From assembly GCA_024500155.1 (NCBI GenBank), contig CM044858.1:21811795-21875794 (forward strand): a DNA stretch of 64,000 nucleotides, written 5' to 3'. This DNA is from Chenopodium formosanum. Its lineage: Eukaryota > Streptophyta > Magnoliopsida > Caryophyllales > Amaranthaceae. A program made the translations under genes and the position numbers. The notes under the pieces were generated by a model, which was given only the letters and a program-made list of their open reading frames with translations, made no database searches and was not told where the DNA came from. Shown here in pieces: positions 34,221-44,518 of this stretch; the stretch's first letter is position 1; each line of letters opens with the position of its first letter.

Positions 34221-36086
34221 TGTAGGCGTTGTTTGAAGTGCGCCTATGTAAAAGCATGTTGTGAATATGCTTGGCACTCATAGGAAGTGGGAATTGACAT
34301 ATACTATTGGGGACACGATTAGGGACAAGGAAAGTAGGGAGCCGCCAACAAGTTTTTAAGGAACTTGTAAACCGTTCACGGATCATAAAAGGCAACCACG
34401 AAAAAGGACAACGAAAGGCAACAACGATTGACCCGTGAAGGTTACACCCCATTCATAATCCATGAGATTACTAACTCCATATGGTTCGGAACCACGAAAG
34501 GAAGATCGGGGATGATGGTACGAAGTGAGTCATGGAGTAACATTCGCCCGTATTGGCCTCTACTCGATTCTTATTATGAAAAGTATTCCTGCGAACTCAA
34601 AGGCATGCAAACAAAGATTCAATTCGCTCCAAACTATTATTATGCTAAATTGGTTGAATATTAATGCACACGTAATTCTAAAATATTAGTGATTACTTGA
34701 TTAAATAACAAGATTAAAGGAACCTAAACCGATTGTCCAAATTATCTTATTATGCGTGATATTCAATTACATATTCCTTTTAAACATGCAATATGGTGAT
34801 CATAAATAATAATAATATAATCAACATTAATATTGGAAGCAATTCAACAATACTAGCATTAGTCCAAATAAAATAAAAATAATCCTAATCATGATACTAG
34901 CAATAAGAAAATAAAAAAAGTAATTAAATTAATTAATTACTCACATTCCGCGCGTTCCTTTAAATTGCTACATCATTAATAAATTGTTAGTAACTTCAAT
35001 AAAAAATAAATCGAATTGAAATTAAATTAACTAAAAAGTAGAGTTGATTTGGTCCAAACCCTCAGTTAATTATACCTTTCACGCCTTGGTTTAAGGACGG
35101 AACCTCGGGTTAAATATGGACTCCTTGGAGTGCTTAGGGGAAGAATGATGTAATTAGGAATATATGTTTGAGGCTTAGAATATAAGAGAAAGAGAAGAGA
35201 ATGATTTTTGGTAGAAAAGAGAGGAAGAGAGAAGGATTTGATGATCAAGCTTGTTGATGATTGAAAAAGGAGAGATATGACCTCTATTTATAGGGAAAAA
35301 AGAGGGGTCGAATCAAGAAAAGATAAGAATTCGAATCGGATAAAACTCTTGCGATAGACAACACTTTTTGCGGTTTTTGTTTTTATCATTTCTTTTGATC
35401 CAGAAATTGGAATAAGATGAATAAGATATCGTTGGAAAGATCATGAAGTCTACTTTCTAACCCAATTAGAATCAGATTAAAATATTATTAAAGATATGGC
35501 CGAAATAGTGGGACGGTGTCAGTTTTAGATAGAGTTTCGTATTTCACTCATATCTTTTTCGTTACAGCTCAGAATTAATATTATAATATATCATTGGAAA
35601 GATAATTTCGAGAGCTATCCAACGATATAATAATTAGATAAAAACTATGAAGCACGAAAAAAATATCTGACAACCTTTGAACGTCTTTCAATTCGAATCG
35701 AATTACTAATGGAGTTTTATTCTATTTCAAACTCTTTAATCTTATCTTTTCAAAAAGGATAATTAGGATCTTTTAGAAACTTATAGAATCTTCCAATTAA
35801 TCCTAATTGGATTAGAAGTGGGATTAAATCCTTTGGACCCTCCACATGATAATTGGGTCGTAGGTAAGGTGGGCTTAGGTTCGGTTTGGACTCTGTTTAG
35901 TATTTTAGCCATAACGTATTCGTTAGGATTTGTAAAAATGGGTTAGGAATTGGGTTGGTTTATGAAATGTATTGGGAATATGGATTTAAGCACTCCAAGG
36001 TTAAATAGTCAACCCGACCAATAATGGCGGTGAAAGGTTGTTCATCATCGGGTTTGGTTTTGGGGAGACATTTTTAGGTGTCTACA
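34221..36086 (-). repeat. E1 5' LTR (1866 bp)
   Basis: Plus-strand ends TGTAGGCGTTG and GGTGTCTACA. The sense start TGTAGACACCTAAAAATGTC is close to that of N. The outer end abuts GTAGC in copia A. Minus TATA box at 35285-35292, with the word TTGCGATAGACAA (35349-35361) about 57 bp upstream. The last bases form a GTAGGCG/CGCCTAT hairpin. Short frames here recur in the other LTR copies and are not genes. Confidence 0.9.
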
Positions 36087-36179
36087 GTAGCCGATCCACT
36101 TACTAAACCTTTGTCTCAAGTGAAGCACAACAAACACATTGAGGCAATGGGAACCAAGCATGTCGCGAACTGGCTTTGA
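36087..36179 (+). pseudogene. C-terminal end of Ty1/copia polyprotein (copia A)
   Basis: The frame reads VADPLTKPLSQVKHNKHIEA and on to a TGA at 36177-36179. The ADPLTKPL motif near the RNase H end is diagnostic for plant copia elements. The rest of the polyprotein was separated by the insertion of E1 at 36086 and lies beyond the left edge of the window. The 31 codons are undamaged. Confidence 0.85.
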
Positions 36180-36774
36180 TTTCCATCTTATAGTGTTTTA
36201 ATTAAATTTTGGACAATGTAAATTTAAAGCACTATGATGAACCATTCAGTTTTGGGAGTAATTAAAATTTTTCATGCAATTTAAATCACTCCGTCTCTAT
36301 TTAATTGAGGTTTAGAATTAAATAATGAGTCCATTCGATTTTAATAAATATTCAAAATAGGGTATCAAGTCAATGGCTTGGATAAAGAAACACCTATTAA
36401 GTGAACGTTGAATATTTTAATTGAAAATTATCCCTAATCAAGGTCATATATTTGTGGACGATTAATGACCATTAGAGATTAGTGTGTAGTATGATTTATA
36501 GCACCATTTATTGTGCTATGAGGATATAAATCATTTGCACAGGTATTGGTTTAGAACCATACTGGATCGACCTATGAGAATACTTTAAGAGATTTAAAAA
36601 TGGTCATAAGTATTTTTCTCATTATTACTATCGGAACTCTTTTCCATAACCATGAGTAGTGGGAGGTCTCTTGTTTGAGTACTAGTCCGCTTTGGTATCC
36701 GCCAAACGTCTGCCGTAACTGGAGATTATAACGACAGATAGCGGGCGGCTAGGTCCTCTATCCCAGATAGCCGC
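36180..36774 (+). other. Copia A 3' untranslated region with strong hairpin
   Basis: AT-rich, no gene. It ends in a perfect 12-bp inverted repeat, AGCGGGCGGCTA at 36740-36751 and TAGCCGCCCGCT at 36768-36779, with a 16-base loop. A short G-rich tract AGTGGGAGG at 36657-36665 could be the polypurine tract. The exact LTR start is uncertain. Confidence 0.6.
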
Positions 36775-37958
36775 CCGCTTTCGATCAGTAATATTAATAT
36801 AATTAATATTACAGCTTAATCTTGAATGAACCCTTCGGGTCACACCCAAGAAAAATATACGAACCGACTCGACGAATTAATTCGGAAGAAATTAATTCGT
36901 CGCCCGAGTGTTAAATATTTAGACGTCGGTAATTCGAGCTTGGAACGTCGAAACCGAGCGTCAAAAGTCGAGTCGAAAAATAATAAAAGACGACACGTGC
37001 AAAATAATAATAAATCGACCATATTCTCAACATATCCTTAGCATCGGAGTGCCCCGGGCACCCGAATGCTAGGGGTAAAAATGTCCAAGCATAGATGGCT
37101 AGCAAGCGCACCAAGCCGAGCCTAGCATGGCTGGCTGGTGCGTGCTAGCGCAGCAATGCTAATATCAACAAGCTAGCAGCAGCTAGTAGCCGCGTGCGCA
37201 TGGTGCGTGCAGCAGCTAGCTGCAACAAGCTAGGCGTGCTAGCCGCGCACGCATAGCAGCAGCCCGCACCAAATGTGCGAGGCATGCCACGCACAACAGC
37301 AGCCCGCAATTTGGTGCGGGGCTGGGCTCGTGGCTGGGCCATAGGGCCGGTCATATAGGGGAAGCATGAGGAATATGGAAACGAGTGGGTAAGGGACATG
37401 TGGCACAAGGAGAGTATTGAGTGGGGAGCACGTATGGTTCCCTACTCTCCATGTGGTCCTCACCACCCTTTTCACATGGTAGTGCCACTTGTAGATTTAT
37501 TATTAGTTTGCAATTTTAATTTAATTTGGCTTTAAATTAATTTGTGGAATTTCATGATCCCACATTGATGGGATAGAAATTCCCACTCATACTTTCCTCT
37601 ATAAATACCAACCTTGTGATTTGGAGTAAAGTGCTTGAGTGGGAGTTAGAAAGAGCATTCCATATTTTGGGCAAAACTCTTAAACTCCATTAACACTTGG
37701 GTTTTGGTCGGACCTTGCTAACTCCAAGGTAACAGACCTATAAAGTCGTGTTCGTCCTTTGTGGGTGGATACCGTTGGAGGCACGGCATTTGCGATGCTC
37801 AAGTAAGAGCCCGTTTTGAGAGGGCGAAGCTCGCTTCAAGGGTATGATTTGTTCTTCCTTTTCTTGTGTTTATTTATGCTTTATGGTTTTATTAATTACG
37901 AGTGGTTCCTTGGGTCGGGGTCGTTTCCACGGTGAGTCGGACTCACCAAACCCCAACA
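36775..37958 (+). repeat. Copia A 3' LTR
   Basis: It is defined by homology with 51554-52645. Both share CGATCAGTAATATTAATAT at the left and CTCACCAAACCCCAACA at the right end. The middle (37070-37350) differs and is made of GC-rich words such as GCTAGC, AGCAGCAGCTA and GCCGCGCACGC. The left boundary is not fixed because no target duplication is available. Confidence 0.78.
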
Positions 37959-38086
37959 TGTAGATGGTCCGCTTGTCCCCGGACGTGGGTTGTAGTTGGT
38001 TCGCTTGTCCCCAAACGTGGGCTGTAGATGGTTCGCTTGTCCTCGAATGTGGGCTGTAGATGGTTCGCTTGTCCCCGAACGTGGGC
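37959..38086. repeat. 32-bp tandem repeat, four units
   Basis: The unit starts TGTAGATGGTTCGCTTGTCC and ends CGAACGTGGGC; four units differ at a few bases. The first unit starts exactly at the copia A junction. Frames running through it in minus direction (for example 37896-38474) have no recognisable domain. Confidence 0.9.
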
Positions 38087-38265
38087 TATAATTGAGACCT
38101 GCAAAATTGAATTTGCCAAGGGACTCGTATAGACTATGATTGACTTGATAAACTGAAGTGAGCAAGCTTGACTTGACATGACACGACATATGTATGACTT
38201 GTGATTGTGTGTGTATAGTTTGAGTGCGTGCAGACACAAGCAACCGAAAATGCAAAAGCAAAAAT

Positions 38266-38319
38266 TTTCCGTCATTTTTGTCATGAGTGGAGGGTACCGA
38301 CTTTCTCCCAAAAAAGAAA
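38266..38319. other. Block shared with N (11566-11613)
   Basis: TTTTCCGTCATTTTTG and GGAGGGTACCGACTTTCTCC followed by CAAAAAAGAAA. It is preserved in N between the antisense genes. Confidence 0.65.
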
Positions 38320-38533
38320 GATGTGAAAACTGAAGTTTCTTTTTCGAACTTCCCTTGAAAAAGAAATTTGAAAAATTTATTGAACTTCCCCAAAAGAAAT
38401 TGAAAATTTTTTTGAACTTCCCCAAAAGAAAAGATGTGCAAAGTGGAAAAGTTTTGAACTTCCTCGTTGAGCAAGACGAAATTGTATGGGTTAAATTGCC
38501 TTTCTTGAAGATAATGTATGCATGATGCATGTT

Positions 38534-38781
38534 CTTAAGCCAGGAGGCTAAGGACAATTACATCATGTATCACGATAGATGAATGAACTTAGGTCATGGA
38601 GCTAAGCGTCATATATGGTGTAAAGAAATGATCTTGAACGTCACTTAGGTCTGGAAGCTAAGCACGTATATAGGTGAAGTGATCGATGAGTATTGCATAA
38701 TGAAAGTTGCTTAGGTCAAGGAGCTAAGCACGATATGCGATGCATGTAACAATGAACATTGCTTAGGTCTAGAAGCTAAGC
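38534..38781. repeat. Five hairpin repeats GCTTAGGTC...GAGCTAAGC, spaced 52-65 bp
   Basis: Units at 38534, 38588, 38644, 38709 and 38761. Each has CTTAG and CTAAG arms around a 8-9 base centre, so each can fold into a short stem. Two or three counterparts are at the left edge of the window in E1. Confidence 0.75.
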
Positions 38782-41396
38782 AAATATACAATGTCTCTTT
38801 TGATGTTGTCTTGAAAGATGATGAAACATGCACAGTGTTGAAACAAGATTTCATGAAAAAGGGTTCATAAAGGGAAGGGTAATGAAATGGCTATGTATGT
38901 GTGAGTGAAGTGTGTGAAAGTGATTCTAAGGCTGGCTGCAAAGGTTATGGTGATGGAAATAGATGTGAAAAGAGTCAAAGATGATGACTCTTGTTAAGTT
39001 GGTTAAGCTAAATGATGTGGGTTCAAGCCCCCAAGTCTAGCTCTATATGGGTAAGGATAAGAATTGGATATGACTTGATCATGCATAAATATGAATATGA
39101 ATGTGGTTGCATCTTAATGTGAGGTTGCCTACGTATTCGTTAGGAATCTAGCCAAACGTAGCTCTAACCGAACTTTGCACAAGCGTATGTACACCTCAAA
39201 GAGGTCTTTCAAGGGTTGTAATGTGGTTAAGATGATGGTTTAAGAAAGAAAGGAGTAAAAGGTTCAAGACCCGAGATCAGAAGCCCCCAAGATATGCAAT
39301 TGTGTATTTGAAAATTTTGAATTTTGCAAGTTTATTTTCACTTTTTTTTTTATTCTTTTGAACAAATGTAGGCAATCTCGGATCATGCGGTCCAAAGCAT
39401 AGTACAAAGCACTCGATGAGAGACGCAATTCATAACATTCATGTTTCTCAGCCACAGTACAAAGCACTCGATGAGAGACACAATTCGAGATGTGTTCGTA
39501 TCAAAGACGTTGGAACACTTGCCTTTAGACATTTTCTTTATTCATATTTTTTTTATTAGAACTTGCTTTTTGAATGTTACACAAATTGCACACCTTCTCA
39601 TCCCAAACCAATATTGGTTGAATAAATGAAGGTCAAACGCTAGACAAGGCTCAAAGTGGGTGATGAAGAAATGGATATGTGATTGAAAATGGTTTAAGGG
39701 GAATGACAGGGTTGCAAAGGTGCCTCAAATCATTGGTGTACCTTGTGTTTAGTTCGGCGGTTTTTTTTTTATTTTTTTTGGCGAATGACATGATCGAATG
39801 CAAAGGAAAGAAATGCTTATTGATGGAACATGACATATAGACATAAACATAAGGATAACCTATGCTAGACTTATTAGGGGAAAAGGGTTAGAACGAAAAA
39901 AGAAAAAAAAAATGAAATCTTGTATGGAAACTTGTCTTGTGCTTCGTCTTCATGGATGCTTATGAATTACTTGTTACCGCCAAGAGGGGAAAGAGATTTG
40001 TTATTGCTAATGCTTTGATTGGAAGAAAAGGAGGAAGGAATGATGTTCCCCTTCTTCTTCCAACTCTTGCCTAGTGATTCTTGAACTCGAGTACTATGGA
40101 AAAAAATGAGCTCACTCAAAGCATTGACTCAATACTCGGATTGGAAAGGAAGAACGTATGAAAGAATTTTAAAAACCAATGTGAAATACTCCACTAATTC
40201 CTAATACGACGGAAAACGACTCAACATGTGCCATTAGGTGAGTTTATTAAGACTCGTGGTATGACCGCATGGCTAGACATGAGGACGCTGTGAAAAACAA
40301 AGGACCCAAGGACCAAATGACACGGAAAACTAAAAGACAAACTAACTTGATTAGTTTTGTCCAATTTTAATGTTTACGCTATTTACTAGGTGAAAACGGT
40401 CCATTGGCAATCGTTAGTCATATATAAAATCAAACACAACCAAAGAACACATGTTAAGATTAGCACAATAATCACAAGTAACTAGGAAGACGAGTGGAAT
40501 TCTAGAAGAGTTAGGACTCATGGGTATAAATAGATTAAAATCTATAACCCTATGGTATACGAGTTAACACAGATTAAAGGACTTGGCTAAGACTAGCTCG
40601 ACACAAAAAGATAAAAATAAAAATAAAAGGTTGCACACTAAAAAGACACCTAAACTAGAAAGGTTGTAGTGTATCGATTATAGCTTTTGATCTGTGACTC
40701 TAACTATGGAGAAACCAACGCTAAATGAAAGAAAATATTCGGGGCTACAGATCCATAGGTGGCACGACATGTAACTCTTTCTAGAACTCCGGTTATGACC
40801 AAAACAAGTTGACTCTTATGCAGGATACGGGAATAAAAATCCAGGTTGACTCAAAAATAAAAAAAAATCTATGACTCAACTCTAATAATAAAAAAAAAGG
40901 AGGGTTAGATAAGAAAAAAAAATAAAAAATAAATAATATGCACACATAAGCACATTGTCACGAATGATGCAATGAAGTTCGCAACCTAAAGTCAAGATCT
41001 ATGTTCCACTATGGTCAAGCTTATTTGGATGTCAAAGGGTACCATGGTTTAGAGTTTGGACGCGTTAGCAAGGCAGCCTCCCTTGAGGGTGTATGCCAAC
41101 GGGCGGCTCCACGAGTTCGTGATGAAATCGAACTTGACTCCATGGTTTAGGTGGATTTAAAAACTCGGATGAACCCTTATTGCCATGAGCGTTTCGGGTT
41201 GATAGAGCTTAAATCCCCCGGGCTAGCCACATACGTAGAACACGTACTATTGTGGAAAAATAGGTAATCTAAATTGCATATGCATATGTGATAATGTCAA
41301 TTAAATCGCAGGAATACAATTCAAGAATCTTTCAAGTCTCATCCATTCATCTCAATTAAATACCGATCACTCAATTCGATAGATAACCAAGAATCC
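38782..41396 (-). other. E2 non-coding internal region
   Basis: No gene seen in 2.6 kb. It matches E1 pieces throughout and gives the empty sites for the chromovirus (about 39675) and the solo LTR (40272). The leader hairpin is at 41112-41136, with one stem pair changed to a G-U type. Confidence 0.8.
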
Positions 41397-41414
41397 TCCC
41401 CAGTGGAGTAGCCA
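41397..41414 (-). other. E2 primer binding site, tRNA-Arg type
   Basis: On the minus strand TGGCTACTCCACTGGGGA, three bases from the LTR end. Confidence 0.75.
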
Positions 41415-41869
41415 AATTGTAGGCGTTGTTTGAAGTGCGCCTATGTCAAAACATGTGGTGAATATGCTTGGTACTCATAGGAAGTGGGAATTGACATTAC
41501 GATTAGGGACAAAGATTAGGGACAAGAAAAGTAGGAAGCCGCCAACAAGTTTTTTAAGAACTTGTAACCGTTCATGGATCATTTAAGGCAACCACGATTA
41601 AGGGACAACTAAGGCAACAACGATTGACCCGTGAAGGTTACACCGCATTCATAATCCATGAGATTACTAACTCCATATGGTTTAGAACCACGAAAGGAGG
41701 ATCGAGGATGATGGTACGAAGTGAGTCATGGAGTCACATTCGCCCGTATTGGCCTCGACTCGATTCTTATAGTGAAAAGTATTCCTGTGATCTCAAAGGC
41801 ATACAAACAAAGATTCAATTTGCTCCAAACTAATAATTATGCTAAATTGGTTGAATATTAATGCAACAC

Positions 41870-43972
41870 TGTAGACACCTAAAAATGTCTCCCCAAAACC
41901 AAACCCGTTGATGAACAACCTTTCACCGCCATTATTGGTTGGGTTGAGTATGTAATCTTTAGAGTGCTTAAATCCATGTTCATTCCCAATACATTTCATA
42001 AAACAACCCAATTCCTAACCCATTTCACCAAACCATAACTTATTTTCCTCTTTTCGTGCCTTTAAACCCAAAATAATTAATTTCGTGTCCATTAAAATCA
42101 TTTATATCGTGTCCTTTTATAAAACATTTAGACCAGTTTATTTTGGTTCATAATATGGGTCCAATTATTGAATATTTGGATGGGGCTTGAAAAGAGCTTT
42201 TCAACGATATAATATAATCCCAAATCCGAGTTGTAACAAATAAGTTATGGCCAAAATACTAAACTGAGTCCAAACCGAAACTAAGCCCACCTTACCTACG
42301 ACCCAATGATCATGTGGAGGGTCCAATGGATTTAATCCCATATCCTAATCCAATTAGGATTAATTAGAATCTTCTATAAGTTTCTAAAATATCTTAATTA
42401 TCGTTTTTGAAAAGATAAGATTAAAGCATTTGCAATTGAATAAAACGTTTATTTTTTAAAATCCTAATTCTATTCGAATTGAAAGATGTTAAAAGATAAT
42501 CAGATATTATTTTCGTGCTTCATATTTTTTATCAAAATCTTAGATGGTTGGATAGCTCTTGAAATTATCTTTCCAATGGTATATTATAATATTAATTCTG
42601 AGCTATAACGCAACAGATATGATTGAAATACCAAACTCTATCCAAAACTGACACTGTCTCACTATTTCGGTGATATCTTTTATTTTAAAAAATATTTTAA
42701 TCTTATTCTAATTGGGTTAGAAAGTAGACTTCAAGAGCGTTCCAACGATATCTTATTTATCTTATTCCAATTTCTGGATCAAAAGATATGATAAAAACAA
42801 AAACCGCAAAAACTGTTGTCTATCGCAAGAGTTTTATTCCGATTCGAACTCGATCATTTCTTAATTCTTTGACACTCTTATTTCCCTATAAATAGAGGTC
42901 ATATCTCCCCTTTTTCAATCATCAACAATCTTGATCATCAAATCATTCTCTCTTCCTCTTTTCTACACAAAAAATCATTCTCTCTCTCCCTACACCAAAA
43001 AATCATTCTCTTCTCCCTCTTTAGCCTAAATTCGAGCTACCCTATTCTCTTATAATACATCCCTTAAGCACTCCAAGGAGTCCATACAACACCCGGAGTT
43101 GTATGCTTAAACCAAGGCGTGGAAGGTATAATTAACTGAGGGTTTGGACCAAATCAACTCTACATTTATTTAATTTCCATTTGATTTATAATTTTTTATT
43201 GAAGTTACTAACAATTTATTTATGATGTAGAAATTTAAAGGAACGCGCAGAATGTAAGTAATTAATTAATTTAATTACTTATATTTATTTTATATTGCTA
43301 GTATCATGATTATTATTATTATTTGATTTGACTAACGCTAGTATTGTTATATTGCTTCCAATATTAATGTTTATTCTATTATTTATTATGATCACCGTAT
43401 TAAACGTTAAAGGGAACGTGTAATTGAAAATCACGACTAATAAGATAATTTGGACAACCGGTTTAGGTTCCTTTTAAATCTTGTTGTTTAATCAAGTGAT
43501 CACCAATTTTTTAGAATAATGTGTGTATAAATATTCAACCAATTTAGAATAATAATAGTTTGGAGCAAATTGAATATTTTGTTTGTATGCCTTTGAGATC
43601 ACAAGAATACTTTTAGCTATAAAAATCAAGTAGAGGCCAATACGGGCGAATGTGACTCCATGAATCACTTTGTACCATCATCCCTGATCCTCCTTTCGTG
43701 GTTCCGAACCATATGGAGTTAGTAATATCATGGATTATGAATGGGGTGTAACCTTCACGGGTCAATCGTTGTTGCCTATCGTTGTCCCTTAATTGTGGTT
43801 GCCTTAAATGATCCGTGAACGGTTTACAAGTTCCTTAAAAACTTGTTGGCGGCTTCCTACTTTCCTTGTCCCTAACCGTGTCCCTAATCATATATGTCAA
43901 TATCAACTTCCTATGAGTACCAAGCATATTTACAACATGCTTAACGTGGGCGCACTTCAAACGACGCCTACA
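41870..43972 (+). mobile_element. Inverted solo LTR of the same Tat/Ogre-like family (2103 bp)
   Basis: Starts TGTAGACACCTAAAAATGTC and ends GACGCCTACA. The duplication AACAC is exact at 41865-41869 and 43973-43977. It lies opposite to the LTR it entered. TATA box at 42887-42894 and word TTGTCTATCGCAA at 42816-42828, about 59 bp upstream. Confidence 0.92.
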
Positions 43973-44480
43973 AACACATAATTCTAAAATATTCGTGATC
44001 ACTTCAATTAACAATAAGATTAAAGGAACCTAAACCGACTGTCTAAATAATCTTATTAGTCGTGATTTTCAATTGCATATTCCCTTTAACATGCAATATA
44101 ATGATCATAAAAATATAATAAAATATTCATTAATATTAGAAGCAATTCAACAAGAATAGCGTTAGTCAAATCAAATATAAATAAACCTAATCATGATACT
44201 ATCAACAAGAATAAAAACAAGTAATTAAATTAATTAATTACTCACATTCCGCGCGCTCCTTTAAATTGCTACATCATGAATAAATTGTTAGTAACTTCAA
44301 TAAAAAAATAAATCAAATGGATATTAAATTAAATAAATGTAGAGTTGATTTGGTCCAAACCCTCAGTTAATTATACCTTTCACGCCTTGGTTTAAGGATG
44401 AAACCTCGGGTGAAGTATGGACTCCTTGGAGTGCTTAAGGAAGAATTGATGTAATTAGAAATATAGGTTTTAGGCTTAGA

Positions 44481-44484
<4 letters not shown>

Positions 44485-44514
<30 letters not shown>
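44485..44514. repeat. GA microsatellite
   Basis: About 15 GA units in the E2 LTR, where the other LTR copies have short GAGAGAAG runs. Confidence 0.95.

Positions 44515-44518
<4 letters not shown>

Noticed and set aside
37896..38557. Two overlapping minus-strand frames of about 200 codons
   Set aside because: They cross the copia/E2 junction and the 32-bp tandem array and hold repeated low-complexity peptides.
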